A DNA stretch of 64,000 nt from CAYYIS01 sp964470965 (GTDB lineage Bacteria; JAAXHH01; JABIQT01): assembly GCA_964470965.1 (NCBI GenBank), contig CAYYIS010000007.1, positions 62,001 through 126,000 on the forward strand. Direction: 5' to 3'. The notes beneath the pieces were generated by a model. That model did not search any database. It was not told the DNA's origin and saw only the letters and a list, made by a program, of their open reading frames with translations. The translations under genes were made by a program, and so were the position numbers. Every line of letters begins with the position of its first letter. The first letter of the stretch is position 1. Of this stretch, positions 45,088 through 54,506 are shown one piece after another.

Positions 45088-46146
45088 TCATATTTGCACG
45101 AATTTCAGGCATACAGCTGTAGGCACCTCCGCGATGCTTACCTCGATCAACGCGCCCGTGTCGTGATTGATCCGGAATGTGGTCACAGTGTCGGTGCTCT
45201 GGTTGGCCACCAGTAGGAACGTACCCGTGGGATCGATGCCGAAATTCCGGGGATTTGCACCTCGGGTCGGCTCGAAACCGATGGGAGTGAGCAATCCAGT
45301 GCCCTGATCGACAGAGAACATGGCCAGACTGTCGTGTCCGCGGTTAGAGCCGTACAGGAACTTGCCGTCCGGTGTGATGTGAATGTCCGCTGTGCCGCTG
45401 GCACCGTCGAAGTCGATCGGTAGGGTGTTGACCATCTGGATTTCATTCATTGCTCCCTGATCTGCATCGTAGGTAAACACCGTGACGGTATTGCCCATCT
45501 CGTTGATAACATAGGCGTATTTAACAGTCGGATGAAACGTCAGATGCCGTGGCCCGGAGCCGGCCCTGACCTGAGCATACGGCGGATCGTTGGGCGTCAA
45601 CTTACCCTGGTCCGGGTCCAGCCGGTATATCATCACCCGATCCATTCCCAGATCCGGGACGAAGGCATAGTTGTTGGCCGGATCGGTGATGATCATATGT
45701 GCGTGAGGTCCTTCCTGACGCGCCGGATCGACGCTGGACCCCTCATGTTGTATGAACGTAGTATCTTCCCCGATACTCCCGTCTTCCTGGACCGGAAACA
45801 CGGTGACTGTGCCGGAGCCGTAGTTAGCCACGAGCACACATTGCGAGGAGGCATCCACATAGATGGAACATGGCAGCCCGCCCCGTGAAGGCCGCTGGTT
45901 CAGCCTCGTCAATGTACCGGTAGCCTGATCGACTGCAAAGGCAGTGACAGCGCCTTCACCGTTTTCGTTGACCGCGTAGAGGTAGTCATTCTGCGAAGAA
46001 AGCGCAAGGAATGAAGGGTTTTCCACGCCGGCGATATGGCTTTCGTAGGTGAGTGCTCCGGATACCATATCCAGGCGATAGGCATAAATTCCCTCGCTCG
46101 AACCACCGGTGTAGGTGCCGACATAAACACGTATAGAATCAGACAT
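45088..46146 (-). CDS. pgl: Lactonase family protein (6-phosphogluconolactonase type)
   Basis: 352-residue seven-bladed propeller of the PF10282 (YbhE) type, hydrolysing 6-phosphogluconolactone or related sugar lactones. Blade repeats are visible as NPSFLALSSQNDYLYAVNE, CSIYVDASSQCVLVANYGSGTVTVFPV, PRHLTFHPTVKYAYVINEMGNTVTVF and ADIHITPDGKFLYGSNRGHDSLAMF. A His-rich HAHMIITDPANN turn lies in the middle. No signal peptide. Last gene of a minus-strand group with a small unknown gene and a BtpA-like gene. Substrate not provable: the fold also covers sugar lactonases with other substrates. Confidence 0.85.
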   Translation of the reverse strand: MSDSIRVYVGTYTGGSSEGIYAYRLDMVSGALTYESHIAGVENPSFLALSSQNDYLYAVNENGEGAVTAFAVDQATGTLTRLNQRPSRGGLPCSIYVDASSQCVLVANYGSGTVTVFPVQEDGSIGEDTTFIQHEGSSVDPARQEGPHAHMIITDPANNYAFVPDLGMDRVMIYRLDPDQGKLTPNDPPYAQVRAGSGPRHLTFHPTVKYAYVINEMGNTVTVFTYDADQGAMNEIQMVNTLPIDFDGASGTADIHITPDGKFLYGSNRGHDSLAMFSVDQGTGLLTPIGFEPTRGANPRNFGIDPTGTFLLVANQSTDTVTTFRINHDTGALIEVSIAEVPTAVCLKFVQI

Positions 46147-46167
46147 AAGACAGAATTCTCCTTAATG

Positions 46168-46476
46168 TTAGTCGAAATGTACCGCGTAGGTCTGGACCGC
46201 GATCTTGTTGTCTTTAATGAAACATGTCTCTGTGCCAAGCGGTGCCGATGCCCCGGACTGCCAGACCGTCTTCCCGGAGTTGGCGGACCATTTCAAAGTC
46301 ATCCATGAATCCCTCAGGTGCATTGGCTGTGCCGCTTCAAAGAAAACCCGAATATCGGACGGATCACCGGACTCTACGGCATACACGTGATGATCCAGCG
46401 CAGTTTCGGTATGTGATGTGGATCTGATGACCTCCTGAAAGACTAAGGATATTTGTAAACAGATAGACAAGAGCAA
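46168..46476 (-). CDS. Small hypothetical protein, TTG start coupled to BtpA-like gene
   Basis: 102 residues, unrecognised. No ATG fits; the frame opens with TTG at 46476, one base after the BtpA-like stop (TGA 46480-46478), with AGGAT overlapping that stop, suggesting translational coupling. An AGGAGG further in is not followed by a start codon. Content: HTETALDHHVYAVESGDP and a hydrophobic strand pattern, with several His. It ends 21 bases before the lactonase start. A small beta-rich protein, possibly cupin-like, but I cannot support that. Confidence 0.4.
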   Translation of the reverse strand: MLLSICLQISLVFQEVIRSTSHTETALDHHVYAVESGDPSDIRVFFEAAQPMHLRDSWMTLKWSANSGKTVWQSGASAPLGTETCFIKDNKIAVQTYAVHFD

Positions 46477-46477
46477 A

Positions 46478-47281
46478 TCATCCTACATCCTGGCGCAGTG
46501 TGTCGAAGACATCCATGAATGAATTAAGTCGCCCAGGGTCAAGCCGTTCACGGAATTGCCCGTCGCGCCTAAAGGACGAGCCAACAATAAATCCATCTGC
46601 CAGCGGAAAATACGTCGCCAGGTTTCCCGGCGTCATACCGGAACCTACAACGATCGGAAGCGAGGTAGCCGTGCGTACTCGCTTCATTTCTTCAAGATCC
46701 GGCGCCTCGGTGGTGCGCGGCCCCGTGATTACGATACCGTCCGCAAGGAAGAATTCGGCCTGCCGGACCTCATCCACGATGTCCAGGTCACCGGTGAGCG
46801 CGTGGGAGCAGTGTTTTTTCTTCACATCTGCGAAGAACTTCACCCCGCTGTAGCCCAATGTCTGTTTCTGCCGGTGTAATTGGCCAGCGCATCCTTCGAT
46901 GATACCGGCGCTGCCCACATGCCCGAATACATACCCTTCCACCCTAACGAAATCAAGTTCTGTTCGCCCCGCGATCTCCAGGGCCGTCATATTTGCCCCC
47001 TCGAGCATCTGAATGCCCACCGGTCCGCCGAAACCCCTCCGCACTTCTCCAGCAATCTGTGTCATCAGGGACACCGACTCATCCGGTAATGGAGGTTTGA
47101 TATACGGCAGATCATGACTATTTTCCAGTACCAGGCAGTCCACGCCTGCCCCTTTATAATGCCTCAGGTCATCAAGTACCTGTGCCATGATGGCTTCGTC
47201 ATCCCCCGAATACAGCGGGGCCCCTGGCAGAGGAGCCACAGCGATCATTGCGGCGAGGAATTTAGATGGAATCTGTTTCAT
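46478..47281 (-). CDS. BtpA/SgcQ family TIM-barrel protein
   Basis: 267-residue member of the PF03437 family (BtpA/SgcQ). Typical segments: MIAVAPLPGAPLYSGD at the N terminus, GVDCLVLENSHDLPY near residue 48, GIQMLEGANMTALEIA near 93, VRVEGYVFGHVGSAGIIEG near 112 and VVGSGMTPGNLATYFPLADGFIVGSSFRRDG near 220 (phosphate-binding). BtpA is needed for photosystem I assembly in cyanobacteria, but most bacterial homologues work on unknown sugar-phosphate-like substrates. It heads a minus-strand unit with a small ORF and a lactonase, consistent with a carbohydrate pathway. Confidence 0.8.
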   Translation of the reverse strand: MKQIPSKFLAAMIAVAPLPGAPLYSGDDEAIMAQVLDDLRHYKGAGVDCLVLENSHDLPYIKPPLPDESVSLMTQIAGEVRRGFGGPVGIQMLEGANMTALEIAGRTELDFVRVEGYVFGHVGSAGIIEGCAGQLHRQKQTLGYSGVKFFADVKKKHCSHALTGDLDIVDEVRQAEFFLADGIVITGPRTTEAPDLEEMKRVRTATSLPIVVGSGMTPGNLATYFPLADGFIVGSSFRRDGQFRERLDPGRLNSFMDVFDTLRQDVG

Positions 47282-47438
47282 CGATTGGTGTAGGCCGCTT
47301 CCATTGGTTTAGATCGCGCTTGCCTTTCCTTAGTTTATCGGCACTATATCGCAGTCTGTTATGATAACGCTGATGGCATACCGGGTGTAGTCGCAAGTTC
47401 ATCGGTATACTCTCATTTCAATGAATTAGGGAATCAAT

Positions 47439-48191
47439 CTATACGGCCCAGTATTTCCATAGGTTTTCAGGAATCTCATAGCGGAATTCCGGCTCTTCCG
47501 AACGCACGTGGCTGAAGCGGACTACCACAGCGAAACGGGGACAGCGACGCGCATTAGGAGAACCTGTGTGGCACATATACGAATGCCACAGCAGAGTGTC
47601 TCCGGCACGGGCGGTGAACTCCCTCGGTTGGCGCGGCGCCCGCCGGGTGAATTCACCACCGATACCCAGGTCCCGAAAAGTACCGTCTACCTGCTCCTGA
47701 TATTTACGGAAATAGGCGTGTGTGGACTTATGGCTTTCCGGCCAGTAGACGAACGAACCACCGCGCGGTTCCACATCGTACAGGTAGGTAGTCGCACCTA
47801 CCATGAACGGCGCCCAGCCGCCAGGCGGTGGATAGCCATCGATGTGGCCGCTGCTCGGCATCTCCCACGGCTGCTCGGGATAGGGCCATTTGATTATGGG
47901 CGCACCGCCGCCGCCGTGGTCATCGGGCCCTCGGCCGAACTGGCCGCCGCCCAGCTGATCCACGACCTCGAGCAATGGTGGAAAATGCGCCGGTTCGGTT
48001 GCGCCTTTGAATGTAAAGCCGTTCAGCGCATGCGGTATCGGTGGCCTGGTATTCATCGTCTCAAGCGTCGTCCCTACCGTATCCCAGATCTGGGAACGCC
48101 AGTCCTCCTGCGTCGCTTCATCGACAAAATTACCCAGGCGGAGATAGCCATTTTTCTTAAAGAAAACAATTTGTTCTTCGTTGAGAATCAT
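47439..48191 (-). CDS. Phytanoyl-CoA dioxygenase family protein
   Basis: 250-residue Fe(II)/2-oxoglutarate dioxygenase. HxD in SSGHIDGYPPPGG (iron ligands) near residue 115, distal His in HSYMCHTGSPNARR near 208 followed by the Arg that binds 2-oxoglutarate (PRFAVVVRFSHVR). The N terminus MILNEEQIVFFKKNGYLRL is typical of the PhyH group. AGGACC lies ahead of the ATG at 48191. Usually about 250-300 residues. Substrate unknown. It is 157 bases upstream of the BtpA-like gene on the same strand, possibly cotranscribed. Confidence 0.86.
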   Translation of the reverse strand: MILNEEQIVFFKKNGYLRLGNFVDEATQEDWRSQIWDTVGTTLETMNTRPPIPHALNGFTFKGATEPAHFPPLLEVVDQLGGGQFGRGPDDHGGGGAPIIKWPYPEQPWEMPSSGHIDGYPPPGGWAPFMVGATTYLYDVEPRGGSFVYWPESHKSTHAYFRKYQEQVDGTFRDLGIGGEFTRRAPRQPREFTARAGDTLLWHSYMCHTGSPNARRCPRFAVVVRFSHVRSEEPEFRYEIPENLWKYWAV

Positions 48192-48416
48192 ACTAGGTCC
48201 TGTGAATTGATATTTTGGCGTGCGACCATCTTTCAGTATGAATCACCCTGCGTGCTCGTTTTTATTATTCGCATGATATTCCAGAAGCATGCCTTCCGGC
48301 GCCCACGGACAATGAATGGATTGTTGGTTCCTGTCAGTCGGTCCGGTAGGGGGCAATGATCTCATCGCGATCAGAGGACACCGGAACAGTATGATCCAGA
48401 ACGTGCCCACGCTGTT

Positions 48417-51400
48417 TTATCCGAAAAGATCAATTTGGCCTGAAGGTGCAGGGGGTCTTTTCGTCATTTTCTTCTCCTCCTTCTGTTCATAGTGCTTAAG
48501 CTGTTCCTCGATATCTGACAGGAACGGCGAAGGGTATGTCCGGTGGGTGCTGCCGAACAGCATGCGAATCTTGACACGGACGAAGTAGAGCTGCTCTTTA
48601 GCCCGTGTCATGCCCACGTAGAACAGGCGTCGTTCCTCCTCAGGGTCTGTTTCCATACCGGGGTATTGCAACGGGAGCAACTCGTTCTCGCAGCCCACGA
48701 TGAAAACCACCGGAAACTCCAGGCCTTTAGCCGCGTGCAGTGTCATAAGCGACACGTGTTCAGACATTGCGCCGATCGGATCGTAAGAGCGGCTGAGCAG
48801 TAGATTGTCTAGGTAGGCGGTCGTGTTCGTTTCGAGGCGAGCGATCCGCATCAGTTTCTGCAGGCTGTCCTCCACGCGGCTATAGACGTGTTGCAACGTG
48901 CCCCATACGGAGAGGACCGGCACATGTTTGACGGCGGTAGCAATATCAGATACTCGCAAGTGTGCCGTGATAGTCCTGATGTCCTGGAGCAGAAACTGTA
49001 AGCGTTCTTTCGAGCGGTTGGACAGCACACGCTTCTGTTCCGGCAGTGCCCGGATATGCTCCAACGAAACCTGCGACATCTGCCGCCAGAGCGCATCAAT
49101 CTGTCCGGTCGTTTTTTCGCCCACGCCTTCGACCAGAGAGTTCAACAGGTGTATCGCCGCCCCGGTGGTGACGTGCATTCCCTGTGCCAGACGCAACAGT
49201 GTTACGATCTCCATCACTGCGGGTTGCTCGATCAACGGTTTGTCTCCGGTGATATGATACGGAATCCCGCTGCGCTGAAATGCCTCTTCCAGAGAGGTAT
49301 GGAGGCTGTTTATCCGATACAGCACTGCCACATCACCGAATGAACGCTCGGCGGCCGCATCGTTTTCCACCCGGCCGGAATCTTGAGAAAACATGCTGGT
49401 GCCGCCCACCAGACGCTCGATCTGATGCACAACGTATTCAGCCTCAGCGCGTTCCGTCGCCGCTTCATGAATCGTCAGGCGTCCTTCCAGGTTCAGGGCC
49501 GCCACCAGAGGCGGCACAACGGTCCTACCGTTAATACCCGCATGGGAAATGACTTGAGACGAAGCGTCCAGAATGATCGGTCCGGACCGATAGTTTTCAG
49601 ATAGATACAAGACCCTGGCATCAGGAAAATCATCCGAAAACGTGCTGAAGAATTTCGATTCCGCGCCTCGGAATCCGTAGATCGCCTGATTGGGATCGCC
49701 GATAGCGGTGAGATGGACACCGTACTGCACGAGTTCCACCAGCAAGTCATGCTGGGCCGCATTGATATCCTGAAATTCATCTACGAAGATGCGTCGGTAG
49801 GTCTGGTGCAGTTTCAGTTTGAATTTCTCGCTGGCACGCAGCAGTTTCAGCGTTTCGAAGATGATATCATCGAAATCGAGCAGGCCGTGTTTCCGCAGCA
49901 ACCGGTTGTACTGCATGACCTCTTCGGGCAGTTTTTCTGTATAGCCATGGCCTTTCCACTTCGAGATTCGGTCGAGCCGGTTGCGCCGCTGGGAGACGGT
50001 GTCGACAGGCCAAACGGTCCGGATGATATGGTCCAGATCGTCCGGTGAGGCCAGAGAAAATGTAGCGGGAATATCGCTTTCCTCGGCCCAGGCACGGAGG
50101 AAGTCGAGGCATACACTGTGGAACGTGCCGACCCGGACCTCCGCGGCTCTGTCGCCAAGTTGATGGGCGAGCCGGCCGCGCATCTCTTCAGCTGCTTTGT
50201 TGGTGAAGGTGACCGCCAGAATGTGGTCTGGCGTGGTGACATGATCCGCCAGAAAGGCGATGCGCCGTGTCAACGTGTGTGTTTTTCCGGTGCCGGGCCC
50301 GGCTACGATCAGCAGGTGTCCGTCAGTGTAGTGTACTGCCTGGCGCTGGGCGTTGTTGAGGCCGTCCGGGGGAGGTACTGAAGTAGACCGTGGCATTGGA
50401 GCGCCTGTCGTCGGCTTTGCAGTTGGCTGTCCTTGGCCGTGGACGCCATCTTTTGCGAACGGCTCACTATCCACCTCAGAATTTGCAACGGGTTCTTCTT
50501 CCGGTGCCTTTGCTCCGACTGCGGTAGTCTCCATATGTTTTTCTTCAACTACTACCTCTTTTGCCGTTTCGAACAGGGCTGTCTGGGCATTGATAATGGC
50601 GCCTTCGCCTTCTTCGAAAATGCGGATCGTGCCGTATTCACCATCGTAGCCGGGAGCGATATTGACGTCCCCCTTCCGCATGCGTGCGATGCCTTCGGCT
50701 ATAAGGTTGCCGGCAGTTGTCTGGATATCTTCAAGAGGCGCCTCCATCAGGACGTAAATCTCATTGCCGAGCTTGGCAAGCATGGTCTGAAACAGCGCGT
50801 CTACCTTCTTGGAACCGGGGCCGACGCTAAGCGCAGCGCCGATCACCTCAGGGAGGGGGATCAGACTGTGGTACGGCCGCCATCGCGGTGCCCTGGTGCC
50901 TTCCGGCCGGTCCGCCAGTTCTTCCACCCGCGCCATAACACCCACAGTTACCGATTTTCCGCACACCGGGCATTTGCCGCCATGTGCGATCGTTTCCCTG
51001 GGGTGCATGCGGATGTCGCATTTGCGGTGGCCGTCATAATGATATTTTCCTTCTTCCGGGAAAAATTCCACTGTGCCAGACAGCCCCTTGTCTTCCGGAT
51101 CGCTCAGTGCTTTGTAAATGGCTGGATAGGTGCACTCGGTGTCGTACATCGTGGTCTCGCGGCCCAGTTTGGGCGGTGAGTGGGCGTCGGAGTTGGAGAC
51201 AACGACGTACGGGTCCAGCTGGGACAGGCGCCAATTCATGGGCGGATTGGACGAGAGACCGGTTTCCACGGCGAAAATATGGGATGTCAGATCGCCAAAG
51301 CAATCTTCCAACCGGTCGAACCCGCCTTTGGATCCGAGCACGGAGAACCAGGGTGTCCAGATATGGGCGGGAATCAGGTAGGTCAGTGGAGCGGCTTCGA

Positions 51401-51854
51401 GTGTGATTTCTAACAGGTCGCGGGAATCAAGACCTAGGATTGGGCGGCCGTCCGCCCTGATGTTGCCTATGGCGTCAAGTCGCGCCTGGATTTTTTCCGC
51501 GGCTTCGAAGTGGGGTGCAAACAGGACGTTATGCACCTTGCGGACTTTATCGAGGCGTTTGTATATGTTGGAAATTTCAACCGTGAGCATAAAACGTACG
51601 GGTGCCAGGCAGGCTGCCGGCACCTCATGCTGTGTTTCTCGTTCGAACTCCGGCTTAAGTTTGAATAAGCCCTCTTCCGCCGGTTCCAGTTTCTTCTTGA
51701 GTTCATCCAGCCAGTCGGGATGTACGAAGTCACCCGTACCTACCACCCGGATGCCTTTGAGCTGGGCCCATTTGGAGAGATGTTCGAGATTCAGATTTTT
51801 GCTGGTAGCGCGGGAAAAGTGGGAATGGAGATGCAGATCCACATGGAATTGCAT
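48417..51854 (-). CDS. Endonuclease Q (PHP domain) fused to UvrD/PcrA-type helicase
   Basis: 1145-residue fusion. Residues about 1-420 match endonuclease Q: PHP metal motif HVDLHLHSHFSR (H8, H10, H12), GTGDFVHPDW, VEISNIYK, VVSNSDAHSPPKLGRE and a zinc-binding set in CDIRMHPRE...CPVCGKS near 280-305. EndoQ nicks 5' of uracil, hypoxanthine or abasic sites. A linker of about 60 residues leads to a superfamily 1 helicase: Walker A AGPGTGKT near 518, DEFQD near 693, GDPNQAIYGFRG, LHAAKGLEFPVVF and GMTRAKEQ near 1081. Helicase length is near-standard. The whole suggests a damage-nicking and unwinding repair machine; no phage or defence genes surround it. Confidence 0.88.
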   Translation of the reverse strand: MQFHVDLHLHSHFSRATSKNLNLEHLSKWAQLKGIRVVGTGDFVHPDWLDELKKKLEPAEEGLFKLKPEFERETQHEVPAACLAPVRFMLTVEISNIYKRLDKVRKVHNVLFAPHFEAAEKIQARLDAIGNIRADGRPILGLDSRDLLEITLEAAPLTYLIPAHIWTPWFSVLGSKGGFDRLEDCFGDLTSHIFAVETGLSSNPPMNWRLSQLDPYVVVSNSDAHSPPKLGRETTMYDTECTYPAIYKALSDPEDKGLSGTVEFFPEEGKYHYDGHRKCDIRMHPRETIAHGGKCPVCGKSVTVGVMARVEELADRPEGTRAPRWRPYHSLIPLPEVIGAALSVGPGSKKVDALFQTMLAKLGNEIYVLMEAPLEDIQTTAGNLIAEGIARMRKGDVNIAPGYDGEYGTIRIFEEGEGAIINAQTALFETAKEVVVEEKHMETTAVGAKAPEEEPVANSEVDSEPFAKDGVHGQGQPTAKPTTGAPMPRSTSVPPPDGLNNAQRQAVHYTDGHLLIVAGPGTGKTHTLTRRIAFLADHVTTPDHILAVTFTNKAAEEMRGRLAHQLGDRAAEVRVGTFHSVCLDFLRAWAEESDIPATFSLASPDDLDHIIRTVWPVDTVSQRRNRLDRISKWKGHGYTEKLPEEVMQYNRLLRKHGLLDFDDIIFETLKLLRASEKFKLKLHQTYRRIFVDEFQDINAAQHDLLVELVQYGVHLTAIGDPNQAIYGFRGAESKFFSTFSDDFPDARVLYLSENYRSGPIILDASSQVISHAGINGRTVVPPLVAALNLEGRLTIHEAATERAEAEYVVHQIERLVGGTSMFSQDSGRVENDAAAERSFGDVAVLYRINSLHTSLEEAFQRSGIPYHITGDKPLIEQPAVMEIVTLLRLAQGMHVTTGAAIHLLNSLVEGVGEKTTGQIDALWRQMSQVSLEHIRALPEQKRVLSNRSKERLQFLLQDIRTITAHLRVSDIATAVKHVPVLSVWGTLQHVYSRVEDSLQKLMRIARLETNTTAYLDNLLLSRSYDPIGAMSEHVSLMTLHAAKGLEFPVVFIVGCENELLPLQYPGMETDPEEERRLFYVGMTRAKEQLYFVRVKIRMLFGSTHRTYPSPFLSDIEEQLKHYEQKEEKKMTKRPPAPSGQIDLFG

Positions 51855-52277
51855 AGGCTATCTGAACCTCGAAAAATAATAGCCACGGAGGATAGAAGCA
51901 TAAACAAACAGCCATCATTATTATTAATGATAAAACGGGTGGATATTGTCAATGGGAAAGATGCGGCCCTGGCGGTGTCGTCGCTGTGCGTATCGGTCGT
52001 GCCGGGGAGACACTGCCTGACACTTACGGCGTTTTAAGCAGCGGATGCTTGTCGCGCGAACTTCAGGGGAATGCCGTTTAGTCCGGTGGCCAAACCGAAT
52101 CCAGAGGATATCGTGTAAACGTTGGTCGTCAGGTCAGCGCCAACGGCATCTTCTTCAAAAGAGTTGGACAACGCCGTCAGTCTGGCCCTCAAAATCACAC
52201 CTGATCCCACATTCGAAATTATATGCCAGGATTCCTTCGACGTCTTCGCAAACCCTGACTCGTGGCATCCTTTTTTC
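51855..52277. other. Leader/spacer upstream of the EndoQ-helicase gene
   Basis: About 420 bases. The only structured element is the palindrome and promoter-like region near 51914-51952. A minus-strand frame of 91 codons near 52034-52309 overlaps the PhyH gene and looks random. Confidence 0.35.
51914..51952 (-). promoter_or_regulatory. Candidate promoter and AT palindrome upstream of EndoQ-helicase
   Basis: TTGACA (minus, 51952-51947) is followed after 19 bases by TTAATA (51927-51922), inside an 18-base palindrome ATCATTA-TTAT-TAATGAT at 51914-51931. The spacing is longer than ideal. The palindrome overlaps the expected -10, about 60-77 bases before the start codon, and is a plausible repressor site (an SOS-type CTG-N10-CAG box is not present). 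Confidence 0.35.
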
Positions 52278-53078
52278 TTACCCCAGCTGCAACTCCCGCC
52301 AGTGATCATAATGCACCTTCATGGATTCCGGTAGATTCTCCCTTACGCTTTCCTTGAGCCGCCATTTGAACCGGGGGTCGGTTTCTTCGGGTTCGTCTCC
52401 CTCGGTGTGCTTTCGCCAGCTTGCCGCGATGGTGAGACGTTCCTCGTCTTTCTTCATGACACCACGGTGGATGGCGTTTCCGTTCCAGAACGCCGCTTGG
52501 CCGGCTTTCAGGTCGATAGCCACTTGACCGGTGATATCCGCGTGGCGGTCGTTGATCAGGACTTCCCGCTCGTGCTCGGTCCGGTAGCGACGGTGACTGC
52601 CGGGCACGATCTCCAGACAGGCATCGTCTACCAGCGCCAGGTGCCAACGAAGGCTGTATTGCGGTTTACCGAGGATGGTCATCTCCTGCTCGTAGGTGCC
52701 GTCTCGCTCCTGCTTCCCCAGATCCCGGTGCCATCCGATGCCCCAGTCTTCATGGTACGGGTTTGTGAAAATCAGGATGCTGCCGAGTCGCAATGCCGTA
52801 CCCAGGAAGCCGTGGACATGCTCCATTACCCGTTCAGACTGCATATGTTCCGCGAAAATCGGTTCATCAAACTCAGGCGCCAGGATACCGCGAATCGCCC
52901 AGGGTTCGGTGTTTTCTTTGGTGGCCCAGTGGGTATAGACATCCACCTCACCGGCACGCACCTTCGCTTTGGCGCGCTTGGAAGCGTCAAGAAGTTTCTG
53001 CAGCGTGGCATTATCGGTAATTTTTCCGACGTTCACAAAGCCGTGTTCGTTGTAGTGGTCTACCTGCGCATCCGTCAT
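52278..53078 (-). CDS. Phytanoyl-CoA dioxygenase family protein
   Basis: 266-residue Fe(II)/2-oxoglutarate dioxygenase: HxD in GIGWHRDLGKQ near residue 116-118, distal His in NGNAIHRGVMKKDEER near 202 and the 2-oxoglutarate Arg just after in RLTIAASWRKH. The N terminus VDHYNEHGFVNVGKI is typical. Its start overlaps the DUF4340 stop by four bases (ATGA, 53075-53078), implying translational coupling to the Gld module. A role in modifying the cargo or lipids of that transporter is possible but unproven. Confidence 0.85.
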   Translation of the reverse strand: MTDAQVDHYNEHGFVNVGKITDNATLQKLLDASKRAKAKVRAGEVDVYTHWATKENTEPWAIRGILAPEFDEPIFAEHMQSERVMEHVHGFLGTALRLGSILIFTNPYHEDWGIGWHRDLGKQERDGTYEQEMTILGKPQYSLRWHLALVDDACLEIVPGSHRRYRTEHEREVLINDRHADITGQVAIDLKAGQAAFWNGNAIHRGVMKKDEERLTIAASWRKHTEGDEPEETDPRFKWRLKESVRENLPESMKVHYDHWRELQLG

Positions 53079-54439
53079 CCTTTCCTCACTACAATATCCC
53101 GGCGTTTCAGATGTACTCTATCAAAGCTGTTCGCGGAAATGACATAGTACCATTTTGCGAACCGGGTATTCAGGTCGACGGAAGTGGACCGACCTTTTTC
53201 CACATTCCGTAGCCAGGACTGGTGGTCCGCGAACAGGTCGGCGTTGCGCTGGTCTTCAGCGGACCAGGTGCTGTCCGGTCTGGTCTGGAATCCCATATTG
53301 GACGGCTTCCTAGGTTCCGGGAACTGTTTCTGGTCGAATTCGGTGGTGATGAACAGGTATCTGTTTTCGCCGCCTCCCCCCGACGCGATGTCGCTCTGCT
53401 CTGTGCCGGCAGAGATCGCATCTCCGGTGCCGAACACCACTTCTCCGAATCGCAGCGTATATACCACGCCTTCCGCGGTGCGGATTTGCGTTTCGCCTTC
53501 GTTGGACACCAACTGGGAGTCCTGCGTGAAGAAGAACCCACGACTCTGAAGAGACAGGACATCAGACTGGGTAATGCTAACGCCCCCCTGGCCGATACTC
53601 GCCAGGCTCAAAGACAGACCGTCAGGCTTTGGCCGGACACCCACTATCGTTAGGGAGTCCAGTGCCGCCAGCAGATCGTCCATCTTGTCTCCATCGACTT
53701 CCTGGCGGGCGTCCATCCTGTTGGCCCGCCAAGTATCGCCGTCCTTCTTCAATACGATAGTGTCGCGCTGATTGAGGCTACCGGTACGTTCGTTGATGGA
53801 ATAATCTTTGATTGTGATTTCAGAGACCTTGTCTTTATCTGTCAGCAACAGGTCTTTCTCGATCCAATCACTGAAATTTGTCGAAATATCCAGATCGATT
53901 CGGGCGGCATAGGTACGCTTCTGTTCAGGCAGCCGCACATAGAAGAACTTCTCCCGGCCTTCCACCTGTTTACCGACGATCAGGTCTGCCAGAGTATTGT
54001 TGCCCTTGTCCTTGATCGTCACCCGCTTGCCGCGTCCGGAAAGCTTTGTGCTGGTTTCATCGAGCGGATCGAGCACGCTAAACGCTTCATGGTCGGTCGG
54101 ATTGTCGGATACGATATCGTCTTTCTTGATATCTACTACCCCTGCCGCGGTCCGTGCCAGACGGTCTTTGCCGTCGGCCGGGTGGGCATGGTGTGACGGG
54201 ATGGTCCAGTTGCCGCCTTGAAACAGTACCTTGAACGGTCTGGGCGCCCCGGTTTCCTGATCGAATTCGATGACCTCCAGCGAAGTAGCCGAATTCGGAT
54301 CGACAAACTCGGGGAAAAAGATTTCTCCTTTATCGGAAAACGTCTCCGGTGTCGGATTCCCCGGTGACGTAAATATTGCCAGCAGACCCAGGACGACTGC
54401 TGTTCCGATGAAATACATGGTTTTTTGGGTTTCGTTCAT
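53075..54439 (-). CDS. DUF4340 domain-containing protein
   Basis: 454 residues with one N-terminal membrane helix (MYFIGTAVVLGLLAIF) and a long beta-rich periplasmic domain containing repeated DUF4340-like units: VLFQGGNWTIP, GKRVTIKDKGNNTLADLIVGK, KVSEITIKDYSINE and RRDTIVLKKDGDTWRANR. In other bacteria DUF4340 proteins are encoded next to GldA, GldF and GldG, as here. The export cargo is unknown. The stop overlaps the PhyH start by four bases; the upstream GldF-GldG gene ends 67 bases before its ATG. Confidence 0.85.
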   Translation of the reverse strand: MNETQKTMYFIGTAVVLGLLAIFTSPGNPTPETFSDKGEIFFPEFVDPNSATSLEVIEFDQETGAPRPFKVLFQGGNWTIPSHHAHPADGKDRLARTAAGVVDIKKDDIVSDNPTDHEAFSVLDPLDETSTKLSGRGKRVTIKDKGNNTLADLIVGKQVEGREKFFYVRLPEQKRTYAARIDLDISTNFSDWIEKDLLLTDKDKVSEITIKDYSINERTGSLNQRDTIVLKKDGDTWRANRMDARQEVDGDKMDDLLAALDSLTIVGVRPKPDGLSLSLASIGQGGVSITQSDVLSLQSRGFFFTQDSQLVSNEGETQIRTAEGVVYTLRFGEVVFGTGDAISAGTEQSDIASGGGGENRYLFITTEFDQKQFPEPRKPSNMGFQTRPDSTWSAEDQRNADLFADHQSWLRNVEKGRSTSVDLNTRFAKWYYVISANSFDRVHLKRRDIVVRKG

Positions 54440-54506
54440 GACATAAACTCCATTATAGCACCAGATGAATATCTTTTTTCAACAGACAAACGGATTAATG
54501 TCCCGA

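Noticed and set aside
52034..52309. 91-codon minus-strand frame upstream of the EndoQ-helicase gene
   Set aside because: It overlaps the end of the PhyH gene, lacks a ribosome-binding site and shows no conserved pattern.
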